Below are positions 1 through 11,595 of a stretch of DNA of 64,000 nt, in pieces. The notes under the pieces were generated by a model. The model did not search any database and was not told the origin of the DNA. It worked only from the letters and a program-made list of their open reading frames with translations. The stretch comes from Candidatus Arsenophonus lipoptenae (GTDB lineage: Bacteria; Pseudomonadota; Gammaproteobacteria; Enterobacterales; Enterobacteriaceae): the NCBI RefSeq assembly GCF_001534665.1, contig NZ_CP013920.1, forward strand, positions 62,001 through 126,000, read 5' to 3'. The number at the start of each line of letters is the position of its first letter. Position 1 is the first letter of the stretch. Made by a program: the position numbers and the translations under genes.

Positions 1-49
1 TAATAATTTTTTGTATTTTTCATTTATTGTTTGATATTGGTTGATAGAT

Positions 50-790
50 TTATTTAATCCATCCAATTAAACGATTAATATATTCTAAAGTCAACACTGG
101 ATTATCACTATAAGTGATAGGACGACCTATAACTATATAATCAACACCAATATTAATAGCTTTTTCAGGAGTCATTATTCTACATTGATCATCTAATTTT
201 GCGCCAATTAAACGAATACCAGGTGTAACTAATAAAAAATCATTATCATTACAAATTGACTTTAATATTAATGCTTCATTAGCTGAACAAACAATTCCAT
301 CTAAACCACATTTTTTTACTAATTGTGCTAATTTTAAGACATAATTATTTAATGATTGATTGATACCAATATGATGTAAATCTATTTGTTCTATACTAGT
401 TAATACAGTAATTGCAATTAATAGTGGTGCATTTTTTCCATATTCAGCTAATGCTTTTTTAGCAGCTATCATCATTTTATATCCACCACTAGAATGAAGA
501 TTAACCATCCAAACACCCATTTCTGCAGCAGATTTAACAGCTTGGGCAACAATATTTGGAATATCATGAAATTTTAAATCTAAAAAAACTTGAAATCCCC
601 TATCATGTAATATTTTAATAAATTTAGGACCATATAAGGTAAACATATGGATTCCTACCTTTAAACGGCATAATTTAGGACTAATATTATCAACAAATGA
701 CAATGCATCTTTCAAATCATGAAAATCTAATGCAACAATAATAGGTGATATAGCAGAAGATAAAAAAGTATTTCGTATATTAACTATCAT
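50..790 (-). CDS. pyrF: Orotidine 5'-phosphate decarboxylase
   Basis: This enzyme decarboxylates OMP to UMP, the last step of de novo pyrimidine synthesis in the cytosol. The 246-residue protein has the usual length for the family (about 245). The catalytic motif DLKFHDIPN, carrying the charged Asp-Lys-Asp network, is at residues 71-79, and the C-terminal phosphate-binding stretch VIGRPI is intact. It is the last gene of a minus-strand group lapA-lapB-pyrF; only 23 bp separate it from lapB, as in E. coli, so the three are probably co-transcribed. The ATG aligns with the family N-terminus, allowing for a few extra residues. Assignment is secure. Confidence 0.97.
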   Translation of the reverse strand: MIVNIRNTFLSSAISPIIVALDFHDLKDALSFVDNISPKLCRLKVGIHMFTLYGPKFIKILHDRGFQVFLDLKFHDIPNIVAQAVKSAAEMGVWMVNLHSSGGYKMMIAAKKALAEYGKNAPLLIAITVLTSIEQIDLHHIGINQSLNNYVLKLAQLVKKCGLDGIVCSANEALILKSICNDNDFLLVTPGIRLIGAKLDDQCRIMTPEKAINIGVDYIVIGRPITYSDNPVLTLEYINRLIGWIK

Positions 791-813
791 ATTTATAGCC
801 TTTACAAAATTAT

Positions 814-1983
814 TTATTGACCATTAAGTCCTTTTATTGGTTTTATTGTATCCCAAGATCGGCATGATGGACAAGACCAATATAAGGAATGTGCGTTAAA
901 CCCACATTTACGACAACAATAAGCAGGTTTTAAACGAATTTGTTCACTAACCATATTACGTATTAATTTTAAAATTTCTTTTGTATTACCTTCTTCAATA
1001 TCAGCTAAATGATAATCAATTAGTTTACAAAACAATCTCATTGTTGGATATATCTCTATTTGTTGTTTAATAAATATTTGTGCTTTTTCTGGACCATTTC
1101 TTTTTTCAATTATTTCAGCTAAATAAAGTTGGGCAGTTGCTCCACAATTAGCAGTGACACATTGCCGTATATAAGATTCCCAATCATTCCAAACTGATAA
1201 ATGATCATAACATTCATATAACATAGATAAAGTATCATTAGCTAAATCTTTATCTTGATTAAAAACTTGTTTAAGTACTGAAATAGCTTTATCATATTCC
1301 CCACGAGCTATATGAATACGACCTTTCATTATGGAAACTCTTGCACCATTTTTATCGGATTTAGAAGCCTGATTTAATAAAAAAAATGCTCCATCTAAAT
1401 CATTAGCGGTAAGTTTTAATAATGCTAGTTCACAATAAAAATGGGCTATTTCTTCTTTTAATTGAGGATTTCCCATTTTAACTAATTTTTTAGCAATATT
1501 GATTGCCTTATGCCAATCACTAGTTGCCTGATAAATGGTAAGCAATGATTGTAATGCACTGAAGCGAAAATTTTGTTTATCAACTAATTGCAAAAAAATA
1601 TTTCTTGCACGATCATAAACCCCTGCAGATAAATAATCTCGCCCTAATTGTTGTGTTGCTAATAGTTTTTGATTAAATGATAATGAATTATTTTCAAACA
1701 ATGATTGATGGATACGAATAGCTCTCTCAATTTCTCCAATTGAACGAAAAAGATTACCTAATGTTAAATGAGCTTCAAAAACTGAACTATCTTTTTTTAA
1801 GATATCTAAAAATAAATTAACTTCTTTATCTTCTTGATTAGATAATATAAAATTTATACCAGCTACATATTCGCGAGACAACCGTTCAATATTTTTCCGT
1901 TTATCTTGTTGAACACTTCTACGTCCTTTATACCAACCATAAGCAGCTGAAATGGGTAATAGTATAAACAGCAGCTCTAACAT
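814..1983 (-). CDS. lapB: LPS assembly regulator LapB (YciM), TPR protein with rubredoxin-like tail
   Basis: LapB is an inner-membrane-anchored protein that coordinates LPS synthesis with export and, in E. coli, directs FtsH to degrade LpxC. The 389-residue sequence starts with a hydrophobic anchor (about residues 1-17), continues with tetratricopeptide-type helical repeats, and ends with a rubredoxin-type metal site: Cys357, Cys360, Cys371 and Cys374 in two CxxC pairs. Length and order match E. coli (389 residues). It lies between lapA and pyrF on the same strand. That the metal-binding tail is intact suggests LPS control is still under selection in this reduced genome. Function is inferred from the family. 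Confidence 0.96.
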   Translation of the reverse strand: MLELLFILLPISAAYGWYKGRRSVQQDKRKNIERLSREYVAGINFILSNQEDKEVNLFLDILKKDSSVFEAHLTLGNLFRSIGEIERAIRIHQSLFENNSLSFNQKLLATQQLGRDYLSAGVYDRARNIFLQLVDKQNFRFSALQSLLTIYQATSDWHKAINIAKKLVKMGNPQLKEEIAHFYCELALLKLTANDLDGAFFLLNQASKSDKNGARVSIMKGRIHIARGEYDKAISVLKQVFNQDKDLANDTLSMLYECYDHLSVWNDWESYIRQCVTANCGATAQLYLAEIIEKRNGPEKAQIFIKQQIEIYPTMRLFCKLIDYHLADIEEGNTKEILKLIRNMVSEQIRLKPAYCCRKCGFNAHSLYWSCPSCRSWDTIKPIKGLNGQ

Positions 1984-2040
1984 AAAAATTATACCTTTTC
2001 ATTAAATATTTGTTTACGTGCATGCTTTTTATTAATCTTT

Positions 2041-2310
2041 TTAACCTAATTCAGCTAATTTGTTTTCTAATCGTTTGATTTTACGTTTTGCATGAGATAA
2101 TACAATTAATGTTTTAATATAAAATATCCCGCAAATAAGACAACCAAGTATAAATCCTATTGTAAATAGAATTGCAAGTAACGTAGATATTGGATAATCA
2201 CCTTTAGCAATTAAAAAATTAAATGTTATTATTTGATTATTGCTTGAACCAAATATCATTGAGATAATAAAAACTGCTATGATAAATAATAAAATTAAAA
2301 AATATTTCAT
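2041..2310 (-). CDS. lapA: LPS assembly protein LapA (YciS)
   Basis: A small inner-membrane protein that partners LapB. The 89 residues contain two hydrophobic segments (about 1-22 and 42-65) followed by a basic, helical cytoplasmic tail (residues 70-89), which is the DUF1049/LapA layout; E. coli LapA is slightly longer (about 102). It is first in the minus-strand lapA-lapB-pyrF group, 57 bp upstream of lapB. In E. coli pgpB lies next; here it is gone and the next gene is the divergent ribA. Identification rests on both sequence character and position. Confidence 0.9.
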   Translation of the reverse strand: MKYFLILLFIIAVFIISMIFGSSNNQIITFNFLIAKGDYPISTLLAILFTIGFILGCLICGIFYIKTLIVLSHAKRKIKRLENKLAELG

Positions 2311-2787
2311 ATTTTCCTACTATGGTTTAAATTTGTTAAATTATTTTTATCAACTTAACATTTGATAACTACATAAAGAAACTGAATTATTTATATCAAT
2401 AACTCAATCTTTGATTTGCATAAATATTCTAATAATAAATAAGTTATTGAAAATTTCATATCATATTAATGATATGAAATTATTTATGAATAAAAATATA
2501 TTTATTTAAATTTTAATCTAAAAATAGAATAACAATTCTATTGAATATTTTTTAATAAAAAAATAAAAATATATTTAAATTTATATTATGTACTAAAAGA
2601 TCAAATAATATTGATTAATAAAATATACTTATAATAAAAAAATTTTTTATGATTATATTGTAATAATATTATGAATATAATCTTATATGCTGAATGATAT
2701 AATGAACCTAGCAAAAATATGATAAAATAATTTTATTATTATTTTTAATAAATTTTTATTAATTTTAAATCTAGAGTTTTATTTACT
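2311..2787. other. Divergent spacer lapA/ribA
   Basis: 477 bp of AT-rich DNA between divergent genes, so it must hold promoters for both directions. I see no open frame resembling pgpB, which sits here in E. coli. The only clear structure is the inverted repeat listed at 2452-2481. Confidence 0.6.
2452..2481. repeat. Inverted repeat, 13-bp perfect arms
   Basis: AATTTCATATCAT and its exact complement flank a 4-base loop. It lies between the divergent starts of lapA and ribA, so it could be an operator or a hairpin in either leader. Arms of this length and composition could arise by chance about once in a window this AT-rich, so a function is not established. Confidence 0.5.
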
Positions 2788-3405
2788 ATGTATAATACTA
2801 TGCAATTAAAACGTATAGCTGAAGCTAAGCTTCCTACACTTTTTGGTGATTTTTTATTGGTTGGTTTTGAGGAAATTATTAATGGTAATAATCATATAGC
2901 ACTTATTTATGGTGATATTAATGATGGAAAAGCTGTTCTTTCTCGTATTCATTCAGAATGTCTTACTGGCGATGCTTTGTTTAGTTTACGTTGTGATTGT
3001 GGGTTTCAATTAGAAGCAGCACTTAAACAAATTACCCAAGAAGGTCGTGGAGTGATTCTCTATCATCGCCAAGAAGGACGTAATATAGGATTATTAAATA
3101 AAATACGAGCATATTCTTTACAAGATCAAGGTTTAGATACTGTTGAAGCAAACCTAAAACTAGGTTTTAAACCTGATGAAAGAGATTTTGTGGTGTGTGC
3201 TGATATGTATAAATTACTTTCTATAAGTAAAGTTAAATTATTAACTAATAACCCAAAAAAATTAGAAATAATGAAAGAAGCTGGCATTAATGTTATAGAA
3301 AGAGTTCCACTTATTGTAGGTCGTAACCCCAAAAATGATGACTATCTCAATGTTAAAGCTAATAAATTAGGACATATTTTATATGAAAATAATAAAATTG
3401 ATTAA
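2788..3405 (+). CDS. ribA: GTP cyclohydrolase II
   Basis: This enzyme opens GTP to the first pyrimidine intermediate of riboflavin (vitamin B2) synthesis. The zinc-binding cysteines are present as [16 protein letters not shown] (Cys58, 69, 71), as are the GTP-binding [10 protein letters not shown] stretch and the LLTNNPKK motif. The E. coli protein begins at the internal ATG at 2800 (MQLKR...), giving 201 residues. I keep 2788 because the weak CTAGAG at 2771-2776 is nearer to it, but 2800 is equally possible. It is transcribed alone, divergent from lapA. Retention of ribA fits a B-vitamin-provisioning symbiont (inference). Confidence 0.96.
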   Translation: MYNTMQLKRIAEAKLPTLFGDFLLVGFEEIINGNNHIALIYGDINDGKAVLSRIHSECLTGDALFSLRCDCGFQLEAALKQITQEGRGVILYHRQEGRNIGLLNKIRAYSLQDQGLDTVEANLKLGFKPDERDFVVCADMYKLLSISKVKLLTNNPKKLEIMKEAGINVIERVPLIVGRNPKNDDYLNVKANKLGHILYENNKID

Positions 3406-3462
3406 TTATGATCAAAAGTTATTCATTTTATCATATTTTAATTATATAAAAATATTTTAACA

Positions 3463-3487
3463 TTATACTATATATAATATAGTATAA
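3463..3487 (+). terminator. ribA: Possible ribA terminator hairpin
   Basis: TTATACTATAT and its exact complement flank a 3-base loop, 57 nt after the ribA stop codon. It has two G/C pairs at most and no T-run, so it is weak as a classic rho-independent terminator. The rest of the 449-bp spacer between the convergent ribA and topA (3406-3854) shows no gene; cysB and acnA, neighbours in E. coli, are absent. Confidence 0.35.
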
Positions 3488-3854
3488 CCAAAATAATAAT
3501 TAAGATTATAAAATGCTTTAGTTAAATTTAATTTATCAATTTAGATATAAATTGATAATGTAATTATATAAAATTTTTGTTATAAACATTATGGTCAATA
3601 TTCTAAAACAAAATGCTAAATTAATTGTAAAAATTTAATCTTAAGATTTTTTAGTAATTTATAAATACCATAGATATTATTAATATTTTTAGTTGTTAAA
3701 ATAAATTTATGAATAATAATATTATTTTTTATTACAAATAATTAACACTAATTATCGTTATTTCAATTATAAAATTAAAAATACTTAAATGATAATTAAA
3801 CTAGATTTTTTAATATAATTATTTAATTAATAAAATACTATATTAAATATTAGG

Positions 3855-6446
3855 TCATTTTTTTGTATTTTCTATCCATTTATTATCAATATAAAAAGCA
3901 CTCCATCCAGTAGATTTGCCATTTTTTGCTGAAGAAATATATTGTTGTTTAGTTTTACGACTAAATCTAACAACTGTTTTATTCCCATAAGGATCTATAG
4001 TTGGAGCTAATGTTAAATAGATAAATTTATCTGGAAGACGATCCTTAAATCTCACTAGTTCTTCAACTAGTGGAGCACGAGTTTCTTTTGATTTTGGAAA
4101 AGTATTTGCAGCTAAAAAAATTCCTACTGCACCTTCTCTTAAGACAAAATAAGCATCAGATTTTTCACAAACTAGTTCTGATAGATGTATAGGATTTTCT
4201 TTAGGAAGCGATAATTCACCATTCTTTAAAATAGTACGAGTACTTTTACATAATTCATTATTGCATACCATATATTTTCCATACCTTCCAATTTTGAAAT
4301 TCATTTCTGAATCACATTTATCACATTTTATAATAGGTCCATTATAAAATTTAATAGAAAATTTCCTTTCTTCAATTTCATAACCATCGCATATAGGATT
4401 ATTACCACATACATATATTTTACATTTATTATCTATAAAATAACTATCCATAGCAGTAGCACATTTAGGACATCTATTACGTGATATTAAAGCATGTGTT
4501 TCTAAATCATCTTTTGGTCTTACTAAAAAATTAGATAATTCATTCTCAGGAATTAAATTAATTGTTTTTCTGCAATAATTTTCTGCTTGCAAAGAGTAGC
4601 CAATACATCCAAGAAAAACACCAGTAGCAGCAGTTTTTATCCCCATCTTTTTATGGCAATTAGGACATTTAATTGATGTTAATACCATAGGATTAGATTG
4701 CATACCACCTTTTTCTGGAGATTTATTTGCTATTTCCAGTCTTTTACTAAAATTAACAAAAAATTCATCTAATACATTTTTCCACTCAATACGATTTTCC
4801 GCTATTAAATCAAGTTGATTTTCCATACGAGCAGTAAAATCATAATCCATTAATTCACTAAAATTTTCATATAAACGATCATTAACTATTTCACCTATTT
4901 TTTCAGCATAAAATCGGTTATCTGCAATTTTAACATAACCACGATTTTGGATCTTAGATAAAATAACAGGATAAGTAGATGGTCTACCTATCCCAAGTTT
5001 TTCAAGTTCTCTAACTAAAGATGCTTCACTAAATCTTATAGGTGGCTTAGTAAAATGTCTGCTGGGAAATAATTCATTTAACTGTAATTGACTACCAATT
5101 GTAAACATTGAAAAAATTTTATTTTCTTCTGTTTTATTTAACCAAGGTATTACTTTTGTCCAACCATCAAAACAAACAATGCGTTTTTTAGACTGTAGTT
5201 TAAACCTACCAGCCATTACAGTTAATGTAATTATATCAAATTCTGCTGATACCATCTGACAAGCGATAAATTGACTCCAAATTAACTCATATAATTTTTT
5301 AGTATCAATATCAACATCTTTTAGATCATTTATATTAATTCCAATATCAATATTAGTAGGACGAATAGCTTCATGTGCTTCTTGCGAACTTTTTCGATTA
5401 ATATAAATATTAGCATCTTTAGGTAAATATTTTTTACCAAATGTATGCTTAATATAATTTCGTACCATATTTAAAGCATCTTGACTTAAATTAGTGGAAT
5501 CAGTACGCATATAGGTAATATAACCTGTTTCATAAAGTCGTTGTGCTATCATCATAGTTTTTTTAATACTAAAACCAAGATGGGTACTTGCTGCTTGTTG
5601 CAAAGTAGAAGTAATAAAAGGTGCATTAGGTTTAGTGATTAAAGATCGATTATTACAATTTGATACAAAATAATTTGTATTTTTTAAAAACATAATAGTC
5701 GCATCAATTTCTTGTTTAGTAATAGGTTTAAATAACTTATTATTTTCATGTGTAACTTCCATTTTAATTAATTCCATATCAACTGTTAATAATGATACAT
5801 GAATTCTCCAATATTCTTGTGGGATAAATTTTTTAATTTTTCTTTCTCGTTCAACAATTAAACGTACAGCTACTGATTGAACACGTCCAACTGAAAGCCC
5901 ATGAGCAATTTTTTTCCATAATAATGGTGAAATCATATAACCTACAATTCTATCCAAAAAACGTCTCGCCTGTTGGGCATTAACACGATTAATATTTAAT
6001 TTACTAGGATTATCAAAGGCTTTTTTAATTGAATTTTTTGTTATTTCATTAAAAACAACTCTACTAAAACGTTGAATATCGCCCCCAATTACTTCTTGTA
6101 AATGCCAAGCGATGGCTTCTCCTTCACGATCAAGATCAGTTGCTAAATAGATATGGTCAGCATTAGAAGCTAATAATCTTAGTTCAGAAATAATTTTTTC
6201 CTTCCCTGGTAAAATTTGATATTTAGCTTTCCAACCATTATATGGATCAATACCCATTCGATTAATAAAAACATCATCAGTATTTGTCTTTATTTTTTTT
6301 ATTTTTTGTTTTTTTTTATAAAATCCTTTTTTTGGCAAATCACGTATATGACCTATACTACTTTTAACAATATAGTTATCACCAAGATATTTATTTATTG
6401 TCTCAGCTTTTGCCGGGGACTCCACAATAACAAGAGTTTTACCCAT
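3855..6446 (-). CDS. topA: DNA topoisomerase I
   Basis: Type IA topoisomerase that removes negative supercoils. The 863-residue length matches E. coli (865). It begins with the TOPRIM signature ([20 protein letters not shown]) followed by the acidic [12 protein letters not shown] motif near residue 112. The catalytic tyrosine lies in [10 protein letters not shown], near residue 312. The C-terminus keeps three four-cysteine zinc ribbons (CPNC...C...C, CPKC...C...C, CDKC...C...C), then the C-terminal DNA-binding region. Retention of every zinc finger is notable in a shrinking genome. It stands alone, convergent with ribA and divergent from yciK. Confidence 0.98.
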   Translation of the reverse strand: MGKTLVIVESPAKAETINKYLGDNYIVKSSIGHIRDLPKKGFYKKKQKIKKIKTNTDDVFINRMGIDPYNGWKAKYQILPGKEKIISELRLLASNADHIYLATDLDREGEAIAWHLQEVIGGDIQRFSRVVFNEITKNSIKKAFDNPSKLNINRVNAQQARRFLDRIVGYMISPLLWKKIAHGLSVGRVQSVAVRLIVERERKIKKFIPQEYWRIHVSLLTVDMELIKMEVTHENNKLFKPITKQEIDATIMFLKNTNYFVSNCNNRSLITKPNAPFITSTLQQAASTHLGFSIKKTMMIAQRLYETGYITYMRTDSTNLSQDALNMVRNYIKHTFGKKYLPKDANIYINRKSSQEAHEAIRPTNIDIGININDLKDVDIDTKKLYELIWSQFIACQMVSAEFDIITLTVMAGRFKLQSKKRIVCFDGWTKVIPWLNKTEENKIFSMFTIGSQLQLNELFPSRHFTKPPIRFSEASLVRELEKLGIGRPSTYPVILSKIQNRGYVKIADNRFYAEKIGEIVNDRLYENFSELMDYDFTARMENQLDLIAENRIEWKNVLDEFFVNFSKRLEIANKSPEKGGMQSNPMVLTSIKCPNCHKKMGIKTAATGVFLGCIGYSLQAENYCRKTINLIPENELSNFLVRPKDDLETHALISRNRCPKCATAMDSYFIDNKCKIYVCGNNPICDGYEIEERKFSIKFYNGPIIKCDKCDSEMNFKIGRYGKYMVCNNELCKSTRTILKNGELSLPKENPIHLSELVCEKSDAYFVLREGAVGIFLAANTFPKSKETRAPLVEELVRFKDRLPDKFIYLTLAPTIDPYGNKTVVRFSRKTKQQYISSAKNGKSTGWSAFYIDNKWIENTKK

Positions 6447-7146
6447 AATTATATATTTTACCTAAAATATTGATTAAACAAATGTATACTTGACTTTTTA
6501 TAATTAATTAAAGATAAAATTTTTTTATTTTATCTACCTTAATTACAACATTTTATTTATTAATTAAATAATTTGCTATTAAAAATATAAAACTATTACT
6601 AATATAAAATATATTTTTTTTGAAAAAATATATTTTTCAGCACACTTTTTGAAAAATAATTCAAAAATCAAATTATTGAAATAACTTAATTTAACTGATT
6701 TAGTTAAAAAAATTTAAAACAAAATATAAAAATTTTTACTTACCTTTTAAGTATAAATAATTAAATATATTATCTACTTAGTTTTTTGTTTTTTATTTAA
6801 GAATGCTATTTCAAAATTTGAAACAATCTTTATAAGAATAATTATTTATTTTAAAATACTATAATTAACTTTATATTTAATAATAAAAATGTTTAACTTA
6901 ATAAATTATATATTAATATTCTATTATTTAATTTAATTAAAATATAAAAATATCAAAAATAATTATTATAATTTTTGCTTATTGTTCTAAATTTTAGATA
7001 ATTAATTATTAATACAATGTAAGTATATATTTGATACTGTATTTTTTTAATTTTGTAATATATATGCATTAAATATATAATGAGAAACTTAAAATTTCAT
7101 ATAACTATCATCAATAAACTTTAATATTTTAAAATAGGTATATATA
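6447..7146. other. Divergent spacer topA/yciK
   Basis: 700 bp of AT-rich DNA with no credible open frame; sohB and yciN, which lie here in E. coli, are not recognisable. Two AT-only hairpins are visible: AGATAAAAT with its complement around six T (6512-6535), and 14-bp arms at 6606-6636. Both are upstream of topA, on whose strand they could fold in the leader. Confidence 0.55.
6606..6636. repeat. Inverted repeat, 14-bp arms
   Basis: AAAATATATTTTTT and its complement flank a TTG loop, about 160 nt upstream of the topA start. It contains only A and T in the arms, so chance formation is quite possible. Confidence 0.35.
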
Positions 7147-7920
7147 ATGATCAATTACCAAGCTAAGCCTGATTTATTAAATAAAAAAACTATTTTAATT
7201 ACAGGTGCTAGTGATGGAATAGGACGTGAAGTTGCGTTAACTTATTCACGTTATTCAGCTAATTTAATTTTGATAGGTAAAACAAAATCAAAGCTAAAAA
7301 AAATAAAACAAGAAATTCTTTCTACAAGCAAAAATTGTACTCCATTAATTCATACTTATGCTATAGATTTATTAACTATAAATCAATCTAAATGTTACGA
7401 ATTAGTAACTAAAATCAACCAATATTGCCCATATCTTGATGGTTTGTTACACAATGCAAGTATATTAGGTAAAATTGCACCAATTCTAGAACAACCAATA
7501 AAATTATGGCTTGATGTAATCCAAATTAACGTTAATGCAACTTTTATGCTAACAAAATCATTACTACCTTTACTTTTAAAAGCACCAAATAGTTCATTAA
7601 TATTTACTACTTCAAGTGTAGGTAAAAAAGGACGTGCTAATTGGGGGGCTTATTCAGTTTCTAAATTTGCAACAGAGGGATTAATGCAAGTATTATTTGA
7701 TGAATATAAAGATAGTCATTTGCGTATTAACTGCATTAATCCAGGGGCAACGAGAACACAAATGAGAGCTAATGCATTTCCTATGGAAAATCCTAAAAAT
7801 ATAAAAGAACCAAAAGAAATTATGAATATATATCTTTATTTAATGGGTAAAGATAGTATTAAAGAATCAGGAATGTATTTTAATGCACAAGATGGAAGTA
7901 ATTATAATATATTTATTTAA
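7147..7920 (+). CDS. yciK: SDR-family oxidoreductase YciK
   Basis: A short-chain dehydrogenase/reductase of unknown substrate. The 257-residue protein has the Rossmann cofactor motif TGASDGIGRE near residues 20-29, the NNAG-equivalent HNAS, and the catalytic Ser-Tyr-Lys set (TTSSVGKKG..., YSVSK). It matches E. coli YciK along its whole length (252 residues). In E. coli it is followed by btuR; here nothing follows for 480 bp. The physiological reaction is not known, so only the family assignment is firm. Confidence 0.93.
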   Translation: MINYQAKPDLLNKKTILITGASDGIGREVALTYSRYSANLILIGKTKSKLKKIKQEILSTSKNCTPLIHTYAIDLLTINQSKCYELVTKINQYCPYLDGLLHNASILGKIAPILEQPIKLWLDVIQINVNATFMLTKSLLPLLLKAPNSSLIFTTSSVGKKGRANWGAYSVSKFATEGLMQVLFDEYKDSHLRINCINPGATRTQMRANAFPMENPKNIKEPKEIMNIYLYLMGKDSIKESGMYFNAQDGSNYNIFI

Positions 7921-8402
7921 TATTTAATTATAAATTAGTAATTGTAAAATCTTATTTATTTTGTAGAAAATGAATTAGTGATAATTAACATAATAATAAT
8001 TATTATACATAATATTTATAAATATTATATAAATTTAAAAACTAGTAAGAATATTATATTAAAAATATAGCAATTATGTACTATAATATGATAATTTTTA
8101 AATTTAAAAAAGATATATAAATTAAATCTATATCATATTTGTAATCAATTAATAAAAATATTTCAATATTTAAAAAAGTAAGAGAATAAATAAACGTTAA
8201 ATATCTTTAATAGTTTAATTTTAGTAACTAAAAAATAGGATTTTACTATATAATTTTTAAAATTTATTGTAATAACAATAAATTTAGCAGTGATATAGCT
8301 ATACAGCAGTGATATAGCTATACTCTATTTTTATTATTAGTTACAACAATATATATTGAATATATAGTTATAAAAAAATAGTTATAGGAGAGAGTAATTT
8401 TT
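7921..8402. other. Spacer yciK-yciC
   Basis: 482 bp without a gene. It includes a 20-bp AT-only palindrome (8009-8028) and the tandem repeat described at 8286-8323. No btuR remnant was recognised. Confidence 0.55.
8286..8323. repeat. Perfect 19-bp tandem direct repeat
   Basis: AGCAGTGATATAGCTATAC occurs twice, head to tail with no spacer, ending 79 bp before the yciC start. Each unit contains the palindrome TATAGCTATA, so the pair presents two identical dyads one helical interval apart (19 bp). It may be a recent slippage duplication or a doubled operator site. Confidence 0.85.
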
Positions 8403-9155
8403 ATGTCTATTACTACTATATCTCTTTTAAGAGATAGTTTTAATTTTTTTAAAAATCAACTTAGTGATTTTTTTATTTTATCATTAATTTCAGCCACTAT
8501 AAGTTTAATACTTTATTACATACTAATACCCACTGATACAATAATAACTATTATTAAGTTACTTAATAACCAAAATTACTCAATTTCATTATTATCTTGG
8601 ATAAATCAATTATCTAATGAAGAAAAAAAGATAATAATAAAAGTATCAATACTTACATTAACTGCTATTTTTATTAGATTAATATTATTAATTTCATCTG
8701 TAGTTACTTATTTATCAGAAATAAATAATGGAAATAATATAAGTTCATTACAATCTTTTATACTTTCATTACGCATATTGCCTAATTTATTAATTTTATT
8801 AGTTATATGTACTATAACAATATATATAGGTTTTATATTATTTATCTTGCCAGGTATTATTTTAACTATTGGTCTTTCTTTATCACCAATTATTTTAATA
8901 ACAACTAAGAATATTATGCCATTACTAGCAATTCGTAAAAGTTGGGAAATAGCATTTAAGTATTGGCGATTAATTTTATCAATGTTGTTATTTTGGTCAA
9001 TATTACAAATAATACTTAATGTATTATTAGGACAATTTCATTTTTTACCTGGTATTGCAAATAATATGATATGTTTTACACTAAATAATTTACTTACATC
9101 ATTTACTTTAATTTATTTTTTTAGGTTAAATATGTTAACAACATTAATTAAATAA
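8403..9155 (+). CDS. yciC: UPF0259 inner membrane protein YciC
   Basis: A multi-pass inner membrane protein of unknown function. The 250 residues (E. coli 247) include about six hydrophobic segments. Conserved features are the N-terminal MSITxxSLLRDSxNFFKNQ, the central FILPGIILTIGLSLSPIIL segment and the C-terminal YFFRLNML. A strong Shine-Dalgarno sequence (AGGAGAG) precedes the ATG. It is isolated: the E. coli neighbours yciB, yciA and tonB are missing, with nearly 1 kb of empty DNA downstream. The family is clear; the role is not. Confidence 0.9.
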   Translation: MSITTISLLRDSFNFFKNQLSDFFILSLISATISLILYYILIPTDTIITIIKLLNNQNYSISLLSWINQLSNEEKKIIIKVSILTLTAIFIRLILLISSVVTYLSEINNGNNISSLQSFILSLRILPNLLILLVICTITIYIGFILFILPGIILTIGLSLSPIILITTKNIMPLLAIRKSWEIAFKYWRLILSMLLFWSILQIILNVLLGQFHFLPGIANNMICFTLNNLLTSFTLIYFFRLNMLTTLIK

Positions 9156-10122
9156 TATAAGTGTAATATATATTAGAGTATTTTAATTATTTTTTTTAAA
9201 GTAGCATTTTTATTAAAATTAATATATTAAAGATTTTTGCATTTTATAAATAGTTTAATATTTTTATATATCTTTAGACAAGATGTAATTTGCATCGATT
9301 ATTTTTATTGGTTACTATTTTATATTAATTAATATTTTAAAATATATTAATATGAATTAATATAAAAATTATTTATCACTATATTTTAATTAAAATTAAT
9401 TTATTTTAATTAAGTTTTAACTAATATATAATTTATACTCAATATTATATTATTTAAAAAATAAAATTTTCTATAAAAACACTCAAAATTTTAATATTAA
9501 ATTACTATATAAGATATACTGATTTATAAAAAATAATGAATTCTTTTTTAATTTTGATATTTATTAAAAGTAGTAACTAATTGATAAAATAATTACTAAT
9601 AATACTAGACAATAATTGTTATTTAAATATTAAAGTATATAAAATAAAGGCATATATATTTAAAATACTCTATACATAAGTTATCAAATTATCTACTACT
9701 ATAAGTATAAGTATAAAATTGTAAATCAAGAATAAATTTAACTAAAATAAAATTAATTTTTTGATACTTTATATTTTAAATTTGAATATTTTAAATAAAA
9801 CAGTCTTATATAATAATAAGACAATCAAAAATAAATAAATCTTTTTCAACAAATAATAACTTTTCTTATAGAATTATTCTTCTATCAAATATACTTAATA
9901 TACAACATTTATTAGTTATAAAGAATATATCAATAACTAAAAATAATTAATTTAGTAATATTAATATATTAATTTATATAATTTATAATATAGAATGATC
10001 AAATTGTATTTAATTAATATAAAGCATAGTTTTATATATTCATTATAAATAATGTTTATTATATAGTGGATATATAAAATATCAGAAATAATTAAATTAA
10101 CTTAAAGAGAGATATTTTATCT
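9156..10122. other. Long spacer yciC-clsA
   Basis: 967 bp of AT-rich DNA where E. coli carries yciB, yciA, tonB, yciI and kch. I could not recognise remnants of any of them. The only GC-containing small hairpin is GTCTTAT with its complement at 9803-9822. Confidence 0.55.
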
Positions 10123-11583
10123 ATGGCAATAGTTTATATTTTATTAAACTTAATTTTATTTCTTATATATTGGCCAATGATTACTATAATTACCATACGT
10201 ATTTTATTAAAACGAAGACCAGTTACTTCAACATTAACCTGGTTATTAATTATTTATATTATTCCTTTATTAGGTGCTATTGCATATATTGCTTTTGGTG
10301 AATTATATTTAGGAAAAAAACGAATTATGAAAGCAAAAAGTGTATGGCCTTCTACTGTAATATGGTTAAAAAAAATAAAATGTTACAAATATATCTTTTG
10401 TAAAGATAATAGTAATGTAGCTAGACCTTTATTTAAATTATGTGAAAAAAGACAAGGAATAAGTGGTATCAAGGGGAATAAAATTCAATTATTAACTAAT
10501 TATCAAGAAGCATTAACTAATATTATACAAGATATTAATTCTGCTAATTATAATATTGAGATGGTATTTTATATTTGGCAAGAAGGAGGATTAGTTGATA
10601 AAGTTACGGAAGCATTAATAAATGCTGCAAATCGTGGTATAAAATGTAGAATTATGATTGATTCTGCTGGTAGTTGGGCCTTTTTTCATAGCCGTCAACC
10701 TGAAAAAATGCGAAAGGCTGGTATAGAATTAATAGAATCATTAAAAGTAAATTTTTTCCGTTTTTTTTTGCGAAGAATGGATTTGAGACAACATAGAAAA
10801 ATAATTATTATTGATAATCATATTTCTTATGTAGGTAGCATGAATATGGTTGATCCTAGATTTTTTAAACAAAATGCTGGTGTTGGGCAATGGATAGATA
10901 TTGTAGTTAGGATGGAAGGACCAGTTTCAACAATACTTGGAGTTATTTATGCTTTTGATTGGGAAATGGAAACAGGACAACTAATTCTTCCTACACATCC
11001 AAATAGCAAAATTATTCAATTTGAACAAACTAAGGGGAACACAACTCAAATAATTGCTTCAGGTCCTGGATTTCCAGAAGAATTAATTCAACAATCTTTA
11101 ATAACAGCTATTTTTTCTGCCCGTAATAAATTAATTTTAACTACACCTTATTTTGTTCCAAGTGATACTTTAATGTATGCTATTTGTACTGCTGCAATGA
11201 GGGGGGTAGAAGTATTAATAGTTATTCCTAATAAAAATAACTTTTTTTTAGTTCGTTGGGCAAGTAGGGCTTTTTACTCTCAATTATTAGAATCTGGAGT
11301 TAAAATTTATCAATTTAATGATGGACTTTTACATACTAAAAGTTTATCAGTTGATGGTGAATTAAGTTTACTTGGTTCTGTTAATTTAGATATGAGAAGC
11401 CTCTGGCTTAATTTCGAAATTACTGTTGTGATTGATGATAAAAATTTTGGTAATGATCTAATATTTGTTCAATACGATTACATTTCTCGTTCTATTCCCT
11501 TAACTCAAAAAACTTGGAATAAAAGGCCATTATGGAATCGTATTATTGAACGTATTTGTTATTTCTTTAGTCCGTTTTTATAA
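10123..11583 (+). CDS. clsA: Cardiolipin synthase A
   Basis: Condenses two phosphatidylglycerol molecules to cardiolipin at the inner membrane. The length, 486 residues, equals that of E. coli ClsA. Two N-terminal membrane segments (about 1-28 and 37-60) precede two phospholipase D domains, each with an HKD-type motif: HRKIIIIDN near residue 224 and HTKSLSVDG near residue 404. Conservation is very high (for example [35 protein letters not shown]). It works downstream of pgsA, also in this window. A small hairpin overlaps its stop codon. Confidence 0.97.
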   Translation: MAIVYILLNLILFLIYWPMITIITIRILLKRRPVTSTLTWLLIIYIIPLLGAIAYIAFGELYLGKKRIMKAKSVWPSTVIWLKKIKCYKYIFCKDNSNVARPLFKLCEKRQGISGIKGNKIQLLTNYQEALTNIIQDINSANYNIEMVFYIWQEGGLVDKVTEALINAANRGIKCRIMIDSAGSWAFFHSRQPEKMRKAGIELIESLKVNFFRFFLRRMDLRQHRKIIIIDNHISYVGSMNMVDPRFFKQNAGVGQWIDIVVRMEGPVSTILGVIYAFDWEMETGQLILPTHPNSKIIQFEQTKGNTTQIIASGPGFPEELIQQSLITAIFSARNKLILTTPYFVPSDTLMYAICTAAMRGVEVLIVIPNKNNFFLVRWASRAFYSQLLESGVKIYQFNDGLLHTKSLSVDGELSLLGSVNLDMRSLWLNFEITVVIDDKNFGNDLIFVQYDYISRSIPLTQKTWNKRPLWNRIIERICYFFSPFL

Positions 11584-11595
11584 ATATTATAAAAA
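11575..11595 (+). terminator. clsA: Hairpin overlapping the clsA stop codon
   Basis: TTTTTATAA and its complement flank a 3-base loop, and the stop codon TAA (11581-11583) lies inside the left arm. It is AT-only. I list it because the same stop-codon placement recurs at dsbB and ldtE; alone it would be weak evidence for termination. Confidence 0.3.

Noticed and set aside
1-49. A minus-strand ATG at 21-23 that could begin a gene running off the left end (yciH position)
   Set aside because: Only about seven codons are visible, no ribosome site precedes it, and the residues do not resemble YciH.
9400-9900. Numerous short AT-only palindromes in long spacers
   Set aside because: At this base composition stems of up to about 13 bp are expected by chance; only longer or well-placed ones are listed.
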